A DNA stretch of 64,000 nt, from the NCBI GenBank assembly GCA_963920765.1, contig OY987247.1, forward strand, positions 3,720,001 through 3,784,000. Reading direction: 5' to 3'. A program made the position numbers and the translations under genes. The notes beneath the pieces were generated by a model. It was not told the DNA's origin, searched no databases, and saw nothing but the letters and a program-made list of their open reading frames with translations. Source of the DNA: Ulota crispa (taxonomy: Eukaryota > Streptophyta > Bryopsida > Orthotrichales > Orthotrichaceae). Positions 34,898 to 47,436 of the stretch are shown piece after piece; the first letter of the stretch is position 1; every line of letters begins with the position of its first letter.

Positions 34898-36640
34898 GGT
34901 GTCTTAATAGAGATATTTCCATCATATAGATACTTGTTATTTATTTATGTTTGTGTTGATTTCAATAAATCAACAGTTGTAGCAAAAAGGGTGGTCATGG
35001 TGAGGACCATGGTTTGGTAATAGCACAGTGGCCATAGATTCCAGTGCGCTGCGCCGTCTTGTCACATGCACAGCTCAGAGGGGTAGGTAGTGAGTTGGCT
35101 GGACCAATTTCCTGCCTCACTAGTTGCCAAGCCGTGAGCCGCCATCATCGCTTGATGAGTCTGATGGAATTCAAACCCGGATCGGCTGGCAGCCAGAGAC
35201 AACCACTTTTTCAGCCAACCAAGTTCACGACTTGGTAACTGAAAACAAGCGTCTGACGCTATTATATGCTTGCAAGGGCACGTGGTCACTTTACAATGAT
35301 GTTTATTTTGTAATTTAATCATTTTCATATGTTTATCTAGATGTTTTGGAAGGCTCATATATTTTGCTTTTGTTTAAATAAAAATACTAAGGGTTTAAAA
35401 GTCAATGAGAAAGGTGTGAAAAAAAAAAATATTCGGCATCTATGGTGGGGTTAGGATAGAGAGGGGTATGGGCTGATGTGTCCCACTTTTCTACATTAGA
35501 TATGGTCATAATCATAGAGGGAGATTCTTTAGTTGTTCAAAGTTAGTGGATGAGTGTTGGTAGGAAGAAGAGAGAAATCTTGAAACTTTAAGGTGAAAGA
35601 ACTTTCTGTGTATATATGATTTTGAATTGAAATTTGGAGGAGTTGTTTCTTGTGTGATTACCTTTTCAAAATGAGTTTGCAAATTTGATTTGGAATTGTG
35701 ATGCAAAAGTTATGAGTGTTTGAATTTTGAAGTTAATAAGCCAAACTATGAAGAAATGCTGAAACTTTGACAAGCCATAATTTATAATTTGTATATCATT
35801 TTGCAACAAAATTTGGAGGGAGTGTTCATCTTAGTCTTAACTTTTTAGAAAGTCCTTAAACTTGAGGTTTGAAATTTGGAGGAAAAAATTATGGAGGTGT
35901 GAAGAATTGGAGGTGGCTGCTCTTTTGTTATGAGAAGGTCAAAACTTTGAAGAGTTACAACTATCAGACAATATAAAATTCCCCTTTCAAAACTTTAGAA
36001 GTGATGTTTTGTTGTCTTAGCTTTTCAAATTGTCTTTAATCATTCTATTTGGAGTCTTATTGAAAAAGTTATAGTGTGCAAAAATTGGGGGTTTGGGTGC
36101 TCTCTAAAAAATTGAGACCCACACTTTGATTGACTAGAACTTTTGGTTAGAGTTTTATTTTGAAGTGAAAATTTTACGGATTGTAGCTAGTAATATCATC
36201 TTTTCAAATTAATATCAAGTTTCTATGAACAATGTATAGAACAAAAGTTATAGAGGTTTACAGAGGTAGTGTTTAGTTTGCAAGGTGGAAGAAGAGCCTC
36301 TACTTTGAATCCGCAAAATTTTTGGACAGTAGTTTAGATTGAGTTGAAATTTGGAATGGTGTTAAAAGATTATAAGAGCTTTTCAAATTGCTAATACGCT
36401 TAGCATTTAAATTTTTGAGCTAGTTGTGGTATTAAATAGAAGGTCGCAGCCTTTCTAGGATTTGTTATTTATGATTTTCCTCATTGTTTTTATTAAAATA
36501 CGAAGACTTGAAGATTGAAGACTAAAGATCCAAAGAGCGAAGATCAAAACCAAAGACAATTTTAGTCGGCAACGCAGAATCGCAGCAAGACACTTTGCGT
36601 GTTCCCAAGGCGCTTCTCTTAGCTCGACAACGGAAATTCT
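34898..36640 (+). mobile_element. ~1.74-kb LTR-like dispersed repeat, copy 1
   Basis: It is collinear with 57159-58905 over its whole length in the same orientation, visibly diverged. Homology starts CGGTGTCTTRATAGAG and stops just after GCAACGCA, GTGTTYCCAAGGCGC and a CGAYARCGGAAA block. TGTC at the start and GACA near the end, each flanked by CGG-like bases, resemble LTR ends. Recurrent AAAGTTATG blocks are also common in long plant LTRs. A GAATTCAAACCCGGATC block near 35167 (minus strand) resembles a tRNA B box. It may be a solo LTR; no internal retroelement genes adjoin it. Confidence 0.5.
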
Positions 36641-38245
36641 ATTTTTTTCTTTCAAAATGCTTGTAGAACTTGCAATGTTCTTCAAGAATTAAATTATGCT
36701 TATTTTAGTGCAAACCTATTTAGAGATTGGGTCATTCCAATAGATAGTAAAATGAAGCTAAATCTTATATAAATCTTACGTTAGATTTTATAATGATGAT
36801 CAATTGACATTGAAAGTATAATCAAGATGACCTATACATAATTAGGCCTTTTCTTTGGAAGACTCTATACTGCCTAAACATCCAAAATGAAGCTCAACAC
36901 TAATCGTTATATAAGTTCTCGCCGGTAAAACACCAATGCTTGTCATTTTTGGCACCCTCTATTGTACAAATAGGTCCTACTACCTTACAAACAACTTATT
37001 CTGTGAGTATGAGAATTTTCCATAATATAAAATACAATTGCTCTTTTCCCTTTCTATAATTAACACTCAATGCATACCTTGTTAGGTTAATCTGTTTGTT
37101 TTGTTTTGTTTTGTTTTGTTTTGTTTGTTTGTTTGTTTGTTTGTTTGTTTTATTAGTTAAATTAAGATTTTCAAAAGTGTGCATCTTCCATTTGCATTCT
37201 TACTACCCTTACTAATCCCTTTACAATGAGGGCTACATGGGCTTTGTTTTGTGACATTTGGAGTTTTGGACATACGATGGGAATGTTATGGAATTTTGAA
37301 GTTTTGAAAAATCATAAACTTATTTTCATTTTATTTTGAATTAGGCAATGGCATAGAATACAGTAGTCTATATGCAATCTGAATGAAACGTACCAAATTC
37401 CATTTTCAAGAAGCTAAATTATTTTTATTCATGGTTTTATTTATCATTCATAGTTCTATATGACACTTGATTTGGAAAGCTTTTGTGCTACATTTTTTAA
37501 AATTCAAATGCATAGATATATAACAAACATCTCTATACACTTCTTCTCTTCAACAAGCATCTCTTAAAAAATCCAAGACTTTTCTTTAAAGATTTTTCAA
37601 TGTTTGGTTGACAATGCCCAAAGTCTATGAAATATAAATTTCTATATTGTGACTACTTTTTGGCAAATAAGTCATTGTTCCATCATGCTCAAATGTACAA
37701 AATTTGTCACAGGAAGAAGGTCAAATAGCTAAAAATACTTACAAAAAATGCTTCCTTGTTGCAAGATGAAAGGAGGCAACCAATTGATTCATGAATAATT
37801 GAAAACAATTCTCTTAAGCATCATACGTGCCAGCCCTTATAGGGCTAGTGGATACTTTGGGAGATAAGAGATGAATGGAAAAAAACACATTGACATTCCC
37901 TATTTTTCCACTCACGTGTTTGAATTTTGTTTCTTAAAAAATATTCTATAATGACTAAAATATCCACATATTGAATCTAGTCTATTCATATAATAAAGTT
38001 TGACCTAGCAGAATTCATTTAGGCCTTGTTATAATATGTTTATTTTTTCCCTTAAATAACATGAAAGAACACTAAAGGTTACATGATCTCTTCATTTGCT
38101 AGCCTTTGAATTTGGCTATTGTGCCGTTTTTTTATTCTTGCAATGGTACTTTCCATTTGTTAAAAAAATTTGAAGTGTGAAAGTTTAATCTAGATCAAAA
38201 TACAATTTGTCCTTTCAAAGCCTAAAACTTGTTTTTCTGCATGAA
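36641..38245. other. AT-rich spacer with simple repeats
   Basis: Apart from the TTTTG/TTTG microsatellite at 37093-37150, nothing is recognised. Confidence 0.4.
37093..37150. repeat. Compound microsatellite (TTTTG)n(TTTG)n
   Basis: About five TTTTG units pass directly into about seven TTTG units. Confidence 0.9.
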
Positions 38246-38568
38246 CTAAGGTAAGAGCACCCATAAGCGTCAATCTAAGGGTTTTGAACATGATTAGTAT
38301 TAATAAACAGCTAACAAATTATATGATTCTATTGGGAACAAAAAAATAATTAGTAACTTGCAAATTTGAATGTATGACTTGGATATTGTGAAAATAAGTT
38401 GTGAATTTTTACAGAGCAAAATGCCATTGTACCCATAACCACTTTCAAGATTTCATGTTCACATGTTGTACATCCTTATCATTACATCTATTTACTTCCA
38501 AAGATTTTCCAAGAATTTAGAGCTAATGGTTATGGAGACAACGTTGTTTATGGGTGCTCCTACCTTAT
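38246..38568. mobile_element. CACCCATA-family non-autonomous element, copy 3
   Basis: CTAAGGTAAGAGCACCCATA on the left; the right end is the complement of TAAGGTAGGAGCACCCATAA. TTAA has decayed to CTAA and TTAT at the edges. No coding capacity. Confidence 0.7.
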
Positions 38569-39053
38569 AGCTAGATAGATTGGCCAAATTTTCCAATCAA
38601 TTTGGACACCAACGTCATGCACTAAGCGTAAATGAAATGGTTGCTATTGAAATCACGTGTTGCACTGAAATAAACAAACTTGTAATTGAAGTTCTAGAAA
38701 AATCTAGTTTCAAGACAAAAAATATTTACAATAGTAGTATTTAGGAAAAAAGAGGTTCGTGCAATGCCACTTCACTAAAGGCTTGAATTAACAAATTAAA
38801 TTGATCTTCATGTAGAAAATATAAATGAGATGATACCAAATTTTCTCACTACCAAGATAGGTGTCAATTTCTTGCAATTTAAGTAACTCACGGACATAGC
38901 AAAATTAATTTCATCACACAAAGATGCATGTATGGTTGAGTTGTACAACTTATGTATAACTAGTATAGAGGCACACGCTTTGCGTGAATAGGACATGTAT
39001 GAGTAACGCAACATTCAATTTTACAAAAAATTGATATCTCACAATTCAATTGG
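38569..39053. other. AT-rich spacer, nothing recognised
   Basis: No supported feature. Confidence 0.4.
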
Positions 39054-39346
39054 TCTACATTGAATATTGCATTCAAGTTGCCTTACCCTCGTAAGTTACC
39101 TCATGACTCATCACTTGGTCACTTGGAAGCCCATGCAACTCACAAAATATTTAGATTTCACATGGTTTTTGTCTTGGAAGCCACTAATTTATCTTTTTTT
39201 CAGTTTCACTATTGTTGATAGACCCTCTAAATATGGTTTATTACAGTAATTTTTGATGAAAATTATTGTAACAATAGTAAATATTTATATATTGCAAAAT
39301 GTCAAGAAATTAGTGTGGGGCAACTTGAACGCAATATTCAATATAG
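39054..39346. mobile_element. Family C MITE, copy 2
   Basis: CTACATTGAATATTGCATTC on the left and, inverted on the right, CTATATTGAATATTGCGTTC. The subterminal AAATTAGTGTGGGGCAAC block matches the copies at 25325 and 54162. Confidence 0.65.
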
Positions 39347-39520
39347 AATCCAATCTTGATGTACTATATAAAAAATCCATATCTCACAAATGGTCTAGAA
39401 TATAATCCACATGCACCATCATCTTGGTCATTTTTTGAGACCAACAATACCAATTGCTTTCATCACAATGCCACTCTTTTAAATTTGCTAGGAGGCGCTT
39501 GGGAGTCTATTGATTTCTAG

Positions 39521-39700
39521 AACATGGTTGGAGGGCGTTTGGTGTTCTATTTGGGGCATCCTTTGTTGTTTCAATTTCCACCAAAAAAATCTACAAAATT
39601 TTGGAAATGAACATGGTTGGAGGACACTTGGTGTTCTATATCTTGGGCATCCTTTATTGCTTCAATTTACAACAAAAAGTTCTAGAAGGTTTCGGAAAAG
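39521..39700. repeat. Tandem duplication, 89-bp period
   Basis: Two units start AACATGGTTGGAGGRCRYTTGG at 39521 and 39610 and stay collinear through GGGCATCCTTTRTTG. Several differences show it is not recent. Confidence 0.75.
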
Positions 39701-40553
39701 GGCGCACTTAGGATAATCCTTCCACTTAGTAATATAAATATATGACATTGTGCATGACAAGGTTGGAAAAACATTGCAATAGCACTAATATAAATACAAA
39801 TGATTCACAACAATGACAATCATCAATATATACAAAACATAAAAAACAACAAGTTCAAACTTCCCATAAATGAACTATGGGATCATGTGCTATTGTGAAA
39901 CAGGCCTAAAGAATCCTCTACAATTAGGACGGCCTCTTGCAAGAGTGCCACCTCAGCCAAGTGGCAGACTATAGGGAATGTTGGGTGCCTGTCTAGTATT
40001 GTCTTCAATGCTGGTATGAGCCAATACATGTGTATCATGCATGCTCGTCATGGGTTGATGAACAAGACGTTTTTTCATTTGTCGAAACCCATGTCTGGCT
40101 TCCTCAACCTCCAAGGCCATGGGAGTCACATCCCAAATTCAACAAAGAGATCAACGAACCTGTTTAATAACAGAATTCATGATAATATGATAAATATACA
40201 AAAGCAAAATAGAAAAAAACAGAGTACACATATTTTAAAAATTTGCATTTTCAACATGAAAATTCAATGACATGAATCAACGACAATGAAAATTGAATTC
40301 ACCTGTAGCTAGCTCTGAATGGATATGAGAGTCAATGGCTCGTTCAGCCTTTTGGGCCCGATTTTGGAAAAGTTGGTGTACTTGACTATTGGTAGGACTT
40401 TCTGGGCCTACGTACTCTCTTGCCAACTTTGTGGCCTCCTCGAGAGATAAGGCCTTTGATCCTCGATCAAGAAATACTTGCTGAAGGCTTGCTCAAGCCG
40501 ACGGAGCAACCCATTTGTTCTGCTTCTTTCGCTGCCACAACACTTATTTTATT

Positions 40554-40753
40554 NNNNNNNNNNNNNNNNNNNNNNNNNNNNNNNNNNNNNNNNNNNNNNN
40601 NNNNNNNNNNNNNNNNNNNNNNNNNNNNNNNNNNNNNNNNNNNNNNNNNNNNNNNNNNNNNNNNNNNNNNNNNNNNNNNNNNNNNNNNNNNNNNNNNNNN
40701 NNNNNNNNNNNNNNNNNNNNNNNNNNNNNNNNNNNNNNNNNNNNNNNNNNNNN
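40554..40753. other. Assembly gap (200 N)
   Basis: Exactly 200 undetermined bases, probably a placeholder length. The right edge cuts into a family A hairpin, so the missing sequence should include that element's left arm. Confidence 0.99.
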
Positions 40754-41062
40754 CAAATTCGGACTTTGAGACCATGATATTGTCTAGGACCATAAAAAAA
40801 GTTGCAATTCAACAACACCCAATGAAAAAGTTCATATTTTTTTACAAACAAAAGTAAAAGTAACACTTTTATTCCTAACCAAACTTTCTCATTGGGTGTT
40901 GTTGAATTGCAATTTTTTTTGTGGTTCTAGACAAAATCATGGTCTCTAAGTCCAAATCTGAATTCCAAATTCCCAAATTTAGATTTTTGATGGTAGAAAT
41001 CTAAAATTTACTCTAGGATGTGGTACAATAATTGAAAGGGCGTGGTACACATATCAATTTCC
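40754..41062. mobile_element. Family A foldback MITE, copy 3 (left part in gap)
   Basis: The core AACAACACCCAATGAAAAAG and its inverted partner CATTGGGTGTTGTTGAATTG are both present. The right end is CACATATCAATTTCC. It lies in an intron-like part of the decayed minus-strand gene. Confidence 0.7.
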
Positions 41063-41107
41063 TATAAATTTATGTAAAGATACACACAAAAAATACAGAG
41101 GTATATG

Positions 41108-41109
<2 letters not shown>

Positions 41110-41169
<60 letters not shown>
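41110..41169. repeat. (TA)n microsatellite
   Basis: About thirty uninterrupted TA units, within an intron-like stretch of the decayed gene. Confidence 0.95.
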
Positions 41170-41172
<3 letters not shown>

Positions 41173-41796
41173 CAAATGTGTAGATGCTTATTGGATGTAG
41201 CACTAATCTATTGATGGATGCACAAACCTTGATCATATTGTCTAAAGCCATACGAAAGTGGATGTATTGGGACAACATCTCTTTATCTAGGTCCATCCAA
41301 TCCCACTTTGCAATTTGCACAGAAACAAAAAAAATTATATTCCAAAAATTCAACATACAAAGGCAAGATATATAAATGCAACCATTCATTACACTTACCG
41401 CATGAATGTTAGCTGTAGGACCACCTTGACCAGCCCCTTGGGCTGTGTGCAAGTTCTTGGCTTCCTTGTGCTTTTGCTCCACTACTTCATTTTTGAGACG
41501 GCCTAAAGTAGATCCAGTAGGCAAAATGCTAGATATGGGGCTGGCATGTGCAGTTTGCACATGGAAATAGGGCGTGAAGTGCTCAAAACACAAAGATGCA
41601 CACCATGCCAAGACCTTTGCCAAATATGGCAACCTGGAAGAGAAATACATACGCACATATAATATTAGTCTTCAATGTGAGTCAAAATGTTTACTTGAAC
41701 CACTAAACATTCAAACATTTGTTACTCACATCTGGCATGGACTAAAATTTAAAGTGATGTAGAACAAATGAGAAAATGTTCATGAGGTCAAAGCTA

Positions 41797-42705
41797 CTAA
41801 CCCCTAAAGGACCAAGCCCTTTGTTTTATCCCAATACTCTCAAAACTACCATTTCTAGAGCAAAGAGTAAAAAAAATTTAAATAATATTTTTTGCAAATC
41901 TTATCATAGGATCTTATACCTAACTAGTATGAAAATGTGTAGAAAGAATTACAAAATTTTTGAGCACAAAGATTGCAAAATATTTACATTTAAAGTGAAA
42001 AAAAAAAGTTCCTTAGCACATTGGAAGACTAGATTATTTGACTTTGAACCTTCCCAACTTGAACTTCTTGCACGATAAGGTTTTTAACTTTAAATCTTTA
42101 TGGTGGAAAATTGAGTAGAGACTCTACAAAAAAAAGGAATTTAATAAAACCTAATTTTCATTCTAAAAAAATTGTTAAGTACAAGTATGTACAAGATAGA
42201 ATGAAAATATAAATTATTGATATCTCTAAGATGGAATTGAAATGCACTAGTCCCAATGGTCATATTGTTCTAGCAAACTAACTAAATCATATAAAACTTC
42301 TGTTTTTTAAATTATTAAAACTTCAGTTTTAAATGGATCCTACAAGTTGTTTTCTCAAGGATATACTCTCATTACACAAAAAACAAAATTGTCCACAATT
42401 TTTTCTTATAACCAATCAAAATAGAATCAAAGCTTTCCATTTGGACTAAAATATAATCTATGAGATTTAAAAGATAATAATTCAAAGTTGTTTAATTATT
42501 TTTTGCCCCCTTCCTTTGTTTTGAGCTTATTTGGACATAAACTTTGTTCTTGGCTACTGATTGAAAAAAAATTATGTTCCTACCAAGAGAATCAAATTCT
42601 CTATCTTCACCAAAAGTCTCAAAAAATTAAGATAAAAATGACAACGTAGGTACTTGCCCAAAATCCCATTGTCCCCCAAAGGGACAACGGTCTTTCAAGG
42701 ATTAA
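41797..42705 (-). mobile_element. TTAA-flanked element, long form, copy 4
   Basis: CTAACCCCTAAAGGACCAAG on the left and the complement of TTAATCCTTGAAAGACCGTT on the right. It follows 21894-22823 in the same orientation. It lies between two exon-like blocks of the decayed gene (42915-42782 and 41633-41399), so it entered an intron. Confidence 0.75.
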
Positions 42706-43716
42706 TAATTGCCTCTAACAAACTACATTTATACATATTGATAATTGAATATTGATTGGCAAGTAGAGTTCATAGCAATACCTCTCTTGCAGTAGTGGCT
42801 CATGTCCTAGAAGTGGGGCATCATACAATTGTCGTAGATTGTCAAATGTCCGATAGGACATCCACAAACTTTGCATTTTTCCAACCTGCTCCGCCGATGG
42901 AGCATCTTGAAAAACCTACAATTTTTTTACAAATTGTTAGAAAGATAATTGAGCTATGCTTTTGTTATAACAAATAAAGTTCTTAACAACAAAATCGAAT
43001 AAGACATCAAATTATAAGCACCAAAAAGATCAAATCCATGTGTCGAAGAATGCGATTAGATATTGTGCCATTTGATTGGCCATAAGCTAAAGTCATGTAC
43101 CCACCATCCTTACAATCAATGTGCTGTACATGAACTTATAGGCTCAATGGTGGTAGCTGCAACATGTGCACATGGGCGTGAATGATTGTTTTGCAAGTTA
43201 TCCTATATAAGTATTAATGGTTCAAACAAATTATGAAGATTCACTAATTTGAATATGAAAACAAATGTAATGAATATGTCATGAATATCACCTGCAAAAT
43301 GTGGTGCAACTGCTGGAATTGGGAAGGCCTATTGGTATCCTGAGGCAAAACCACATCATACTCTTGAACCATACACTCTAGTTTTGCATGAGCTTCACTA
43401 TGGAACGTATAGTAGTGTAGCCCGTGCAGTACACAAGGTTAGACATGCGAGGAGGCGTCACCTAGAAATTTTTTTTTACAAATTTAAATGCATGTCATCA
43501 CAAGAATAATTTGAAAATTATAGAAAAAAAAATGATTAAAAAAAAAAAACCTTTGATCATTTGGTCTGTCCATGTGCTAGTCTTTGATAACCAAAACTAT
43601 GGGATCTACAAGGCCCATAGTAGCAGACACCAAAGGAATGTGAACATCATGAGAAAAATGAGTGTTCATTTCTTGTAAATGAATAGGCCACAAAAAAAAA
43701 AAAATACAATAAGAGC

Positions 43717-44369
43717 TTAACCCCTAAATGGCCAAGGCCTTTTTTGAACTTCTAAGAATTTGCTCTAAACAAAACAAAAAGCTAACATTTTGATAATTTG
43801 TATCAACTATTTTAAAATTGTAACCGTACAAATTCAAACTAAATATGTTAGAAATCATGTAAGAAAAGAAAACACAACAATATCATATATGGATTGAAAG
43901 ATTATAATATTTGATCAAGAGGGTGTTAAAATTGCAAAAATGACTTCAAGTCTTTCCATCATCTTTCCACATATCAAATCTAAAATGTTGATTTCCAAAA
44001 AATATGTAGTTAAAGGACATAACATAAATAACTCCCATCCATTTACAGCTTTTCAAAATCTCTTTTACAATTTTTTAAAATGAATTTCTAGTGTGAATTT
44101 TTCTTCAAGACCTAGTGTGTTTGAGGCTCATTTTCATGGGCTCTCAACACTAAAAAAGTCAAGATTCCAATGGACACCTTTGCAAAAAATCTTGAATAAA
44201 AAATTTACAATTAATAAATTTCAAAATCAGATTTTTGATGCTAAAACAAGACTTCAAAAAGAATAATTTTAAAATAAAAAGTACTAAAAATAACACTTTA
44301 GTTAGGTTTTATTAAACTTCAAAATATTGTCGGCACCAAAATGTGGTGCTTTGAGCATTCATGGGTTGA
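43717..44369 (-). mobile_element. TTAA-flanked element, medium form, copy 3
   Basis: TTAACCCCTAAATGGCCAAG on the left; the right end ends CATGGGTTGA, so TTAA has become TTGA. It is 653 bp and collinear with 27480-28130. It lies between exon-like blocks 44875-44431 and 43671-43551. Confidence 0.7.
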
Positions 44370-46369
44370 AAAGTTAATACATTACAAATGTATAAATAAC
44401 AAAAGATCAATATTTAAAATATTCACTTACCTGTATAAGCAAATCGGACATGTGCCACTATAATCCAATGGATCGAATAGTGTTGTTTGCGTGAAGAGGA
44501 ATCCTGGTTGTGACTTGCGCTGACTTAGGCTTTGTGGTTGAACACCACACGCAAAAATTAGTGCCCAACGTACTAGCCTCTCCTTGAGTCACAATGCTGT
44601 ACGTACACACCAAATTGTGGCACTCTAAAAGTTGAACATAGAGGTGCCAATTGCCAGTATGGATACCATCCTCCATAAAGGCACGCAATTGATCTAGAAG
44701 ATGTCCTCCAGTGGAAAAAGCTTCTAAATTGCCAATATGGGCAACAAGCTCAAAGTCCGTATCTTTGCCTTCAAACTTGGCAATAGAAATACAACTCAGT
44801 AGACCTCAATCATGGAAGAACTCAAGAAATACCTTGCATACTTGTCCAATGCAAGTTCAGTATAAGGATTGATTGCTAAATACATAAATTAAAAAAAAAA
44901 AATCAAATAGATCTTTGAATTTACCTGGCCACCACGTGTCTAATGGCAAAGGGAGTTGATAGAGAGCTTGAAATAAACCATGCCATCAATAGTGTACCAG
45001 ACCAATGTTCATACCACATCACCATGGACGTTGCCCATCAAGATAAGTCCAATAATTGGATCCCAAAAGTAGATCCATCAGTCCTCTCCCAAGCAAAGCC
45101 ATCTCGTACTGCATCCTCATAAAATGTCTGCAATGCATTTTTCTTAGTGAAAAAACACATAATATATGAATATTATGGAATATGAACTATGTATATCAAA
45201 TAGAGAAGATACAACATAGATGATTAATTATGTATTAGCATTCAATATTGTATAAATAGTAGGCACAATTAATTACTACAAGATAGAACATATTTACTTT
45301 CAAGTACTTGCAAATAATTACACTATTCACATGTTTGAAGACTCCAAACTCATCCACGCTCTTAAGCGCGCGCAACGCTTTGTGGGTAAGGCCTGAGTCC
45401 ACCATGAATAAAGCGTATAGCTGCGATGAAAACAACATGCAAATCCGAGCAAGAATGTGATCTTCTACACCCAACTCAATCTTCAGCCAGTAAGTCCAAT
45501 CATGTACAACCTGATCTAATGCAAGGCAATGTGAACGAGTGGAGTTTGTTCCTATAAAACAAATTGCCCCTAGAAGGGCATCATTGTCAATGAGATGGAT
45601 AGGCACTGTCGTAATGGAAGAAGCTGCGTAGAAAAGCCCTAACCAAAATTCATGATGTCAGCAAGAAACAACACCTCCCCTTGGTTGCAACTGCGCTATA
45701 GGCAATCTACGTGTCTAAGCCACCGGCAATAGATCACCATCACGCACTTGATGCCCACAATACAAGCAAAAAAACTCACTGAAGTTGTCCTATGTGTCAC
45801 TCACAGCATCATCAGTCGCTAAGGATCGAGGGTCATGTCCAAAAACTCTATGATCGAGTACAAGTGCCGGAATGGGCTCCTCGCTAGAAATGCTATGAAT
45901 AGGAACATGTGGAGGATGATACTCCACACTACCATGCACTATCTCAAGAATAGGAGCAGTCTCAGATATAGAAGCAATTATTGTCAGATCCTGCGGGTGC
46001 TCTAGAGGGAGGATAGAAATGGAATCTTGTACATATGAAGAGATAGAATGTACATTATGGGCGGAAAGTATAGGGTCTACATCTAAACTCAAACATAAGG
46101 CTATCGTCTTATGATGACAATGACCTCGAGAGCTAGTACGACGGAATGAAGAGGGACTCGCTGTAACAAGTCGTGCAGTAGCACAGAAATTTGGAGACAA
46201 GTTCTCCATCACATGCATAACCAAATCTATACATGCAAACATTTCTAAACTTTGTTAAAATGCAGCACATGCAATGAAGTCAAAGTAATAGATTCATTTT
46301 GAAAAGTTTGCTGCAGTTATTCTATTCAATTAAAAAGGATAAAAAGAAAATAATATAACAATGAATGTA

Positions 46370-46784
46370 GGGAATTGATATGTGCACATCGAGGGGTTGA
46401 TATTTGCACATCCCCATGTGAGGTAAATTATAGATTTCTACCATCAAAGATCTGAATTTGAGAAATTTGAATTCAAATTTGGACTTAGAGACCATGGTTT
46501 ACTCTAGAACCAAAAGAAAAAGTTGCAATTGAACAACACGCAATGAAAAAGCTTATCTTTTTTACAAACAAAAGTAAAAGTAACATTTTTTTCCCTAACT
46601 AAACTTTTTCACTAGGTGTTGTTCAATTGCAACCTTTTTTTATGGTTCTAAAGTAAACCATGGTCTCTAAATCCAAATATGAATTCAAAACTCTCAAATT
46701 TAGCTTTATGATGGTAGGAATCTATAATTTACCTCCCAAAGGGTGTGCAAATATCAACCCGTTGGTGTGCACATATCAATTCCC
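46370..46784. mobile_element. Family A foldback MITE, copy 4 (complete)
   Basis: The ends are GGGAATTGATATGTGCACA and its complement. Flanks TGAATGTA (46362-46369) and TTAATGTA (46785-46792) match at 7 of 8 positions, supporting an hAT-like 8-bp duplication. Its two arms meet at TTTTACAAACAAAAGTAAAA. It is the best-preserved complete copy. Confidence 0.8.
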
Positions 46785-46942
46785 TTAATGTAATACTTAA
46801 ATCTTATGTGAATGATATTCCACTATTGTTGATCATGGAAGTAACAAATAAATATGATTGTAAAAAGACACAATGTGAACACCTAACATTTAATTTCACA
46901 TATTATTTGTTGACTATTACAAAATAGGGGCATTAAATAAAA

Positions 46943-47427
46943 GGTCTTGATACTGCCACCCCTCTTTTTTGATACTGCCACCCCTCTCTTTTACATCATT
47001 GTTCAATTTTTAGTGGTTTTTGGGGATGATTTTTTTAAAACTTAGAATTAAATACGTATCAAACCAAGTGATTTTTTTTTGGTGTTTTTCAAAATGATAA
47101 ACTGCAATCAAAAAAATTGATAAGAAAAGGTAATAGAGTTATGTCTTTTTTTTATCAAATTTTTTGATTGCAATTGAAAAACACCAACAAAAAATCACTT
47201 GGTTTGATACATATTTAATTCTAAGTTAATAAAAATTCATTTCCAAAGACCACTAAAAATTGAACAATGATGTAAAGGAAAGGGGTGGCCATATCAAAAA
47301 GAGGGGTGGCAATATCAAAAAGAAGGGTGGCAGTATCAAAAAGAGGGGTGGCAGTATCAAAAAGAAGGTGGCAGTATCAAAAAGAGGGGTGGCAATATCA
47401 AAAAGAGGGGTGACAATATCAAGACCC
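46943..47427. mobile_element. Foldback element with 21-bp tandem-repeat arms
   Basis: Exact 9-bp flanks TAAATAAAA (46934-46942 and 47428-47436) mark a recent insertion with a Mutator-type duplication length. The left arm has two and the right arm seven units of GAGGGGTGGCARTATCAAAA (right-strand reading). Inside these, a second pair of arms (TTTTTAGTGG, TTAGAATTAAATACGTATCA, TTTGATTGCA) folds to the centre near 47125. No coding capacity. Confidence 0.85.
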
Positions 47428-47436
47428 TAAATAAAA

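Larger units (their letters stand above)
39953..46242 (-). pseudogene. Decayed multi-exon gene of unknown family
   Basis: Minus-strand blocks of coherent codons are separated by short AT-rich stretches with GT-AG borders: 46242-~45300, 45127-44925, 44875-44431, 43671-43551, 43461-43292, 43202-~43030, 42915-42782, 41633-41399, 41305-41228, 40480-40303 and 40159-39953. Several donors are textbook (CAG/GTAAGT at 44431, GCG/GTAAGT at 41399). Legible pieces include FCLYCGHQVRDGD, DNDALLGAICFIGTN, NFCVWCSTTKP, HGLHYYTFHSEAHAKLE, QLYDAPLLGHEPLLQE and EATKLAREYVGPESP. The two CxxC pairs could bind metal, but I recognise no family. A few in-frame stops and at least two frame slips show it is not functional as read. 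Introns have taken in DNA elements at 43717, 41797 and 40754. It could be a host gene or the intron-bearing gene of a DNA transposon. The 5' end and true termini are unknown, and a 200-N gap interrupts it. Confidence 0.55.

Noticed and set aside
40420-40866. Frames running through the gap
   Set aside because: They consist mostly of undetermined bases.
41054-41656. Single 200-codon minus-strand protein
   Set aside because: Its C-terminal half is translated (TA)n microsatellite; the N-terminal half is better explained as one exon-like block ending at a GTAAGT donor.
47265-47427. Regularly repeated 20-21-bp units resembling a CRISPR array
   Set aside because: The units are head-to-tail with no spacers, form one arm of a foldback element with a 9-bp target duplication, and the genome is eukaryotic.
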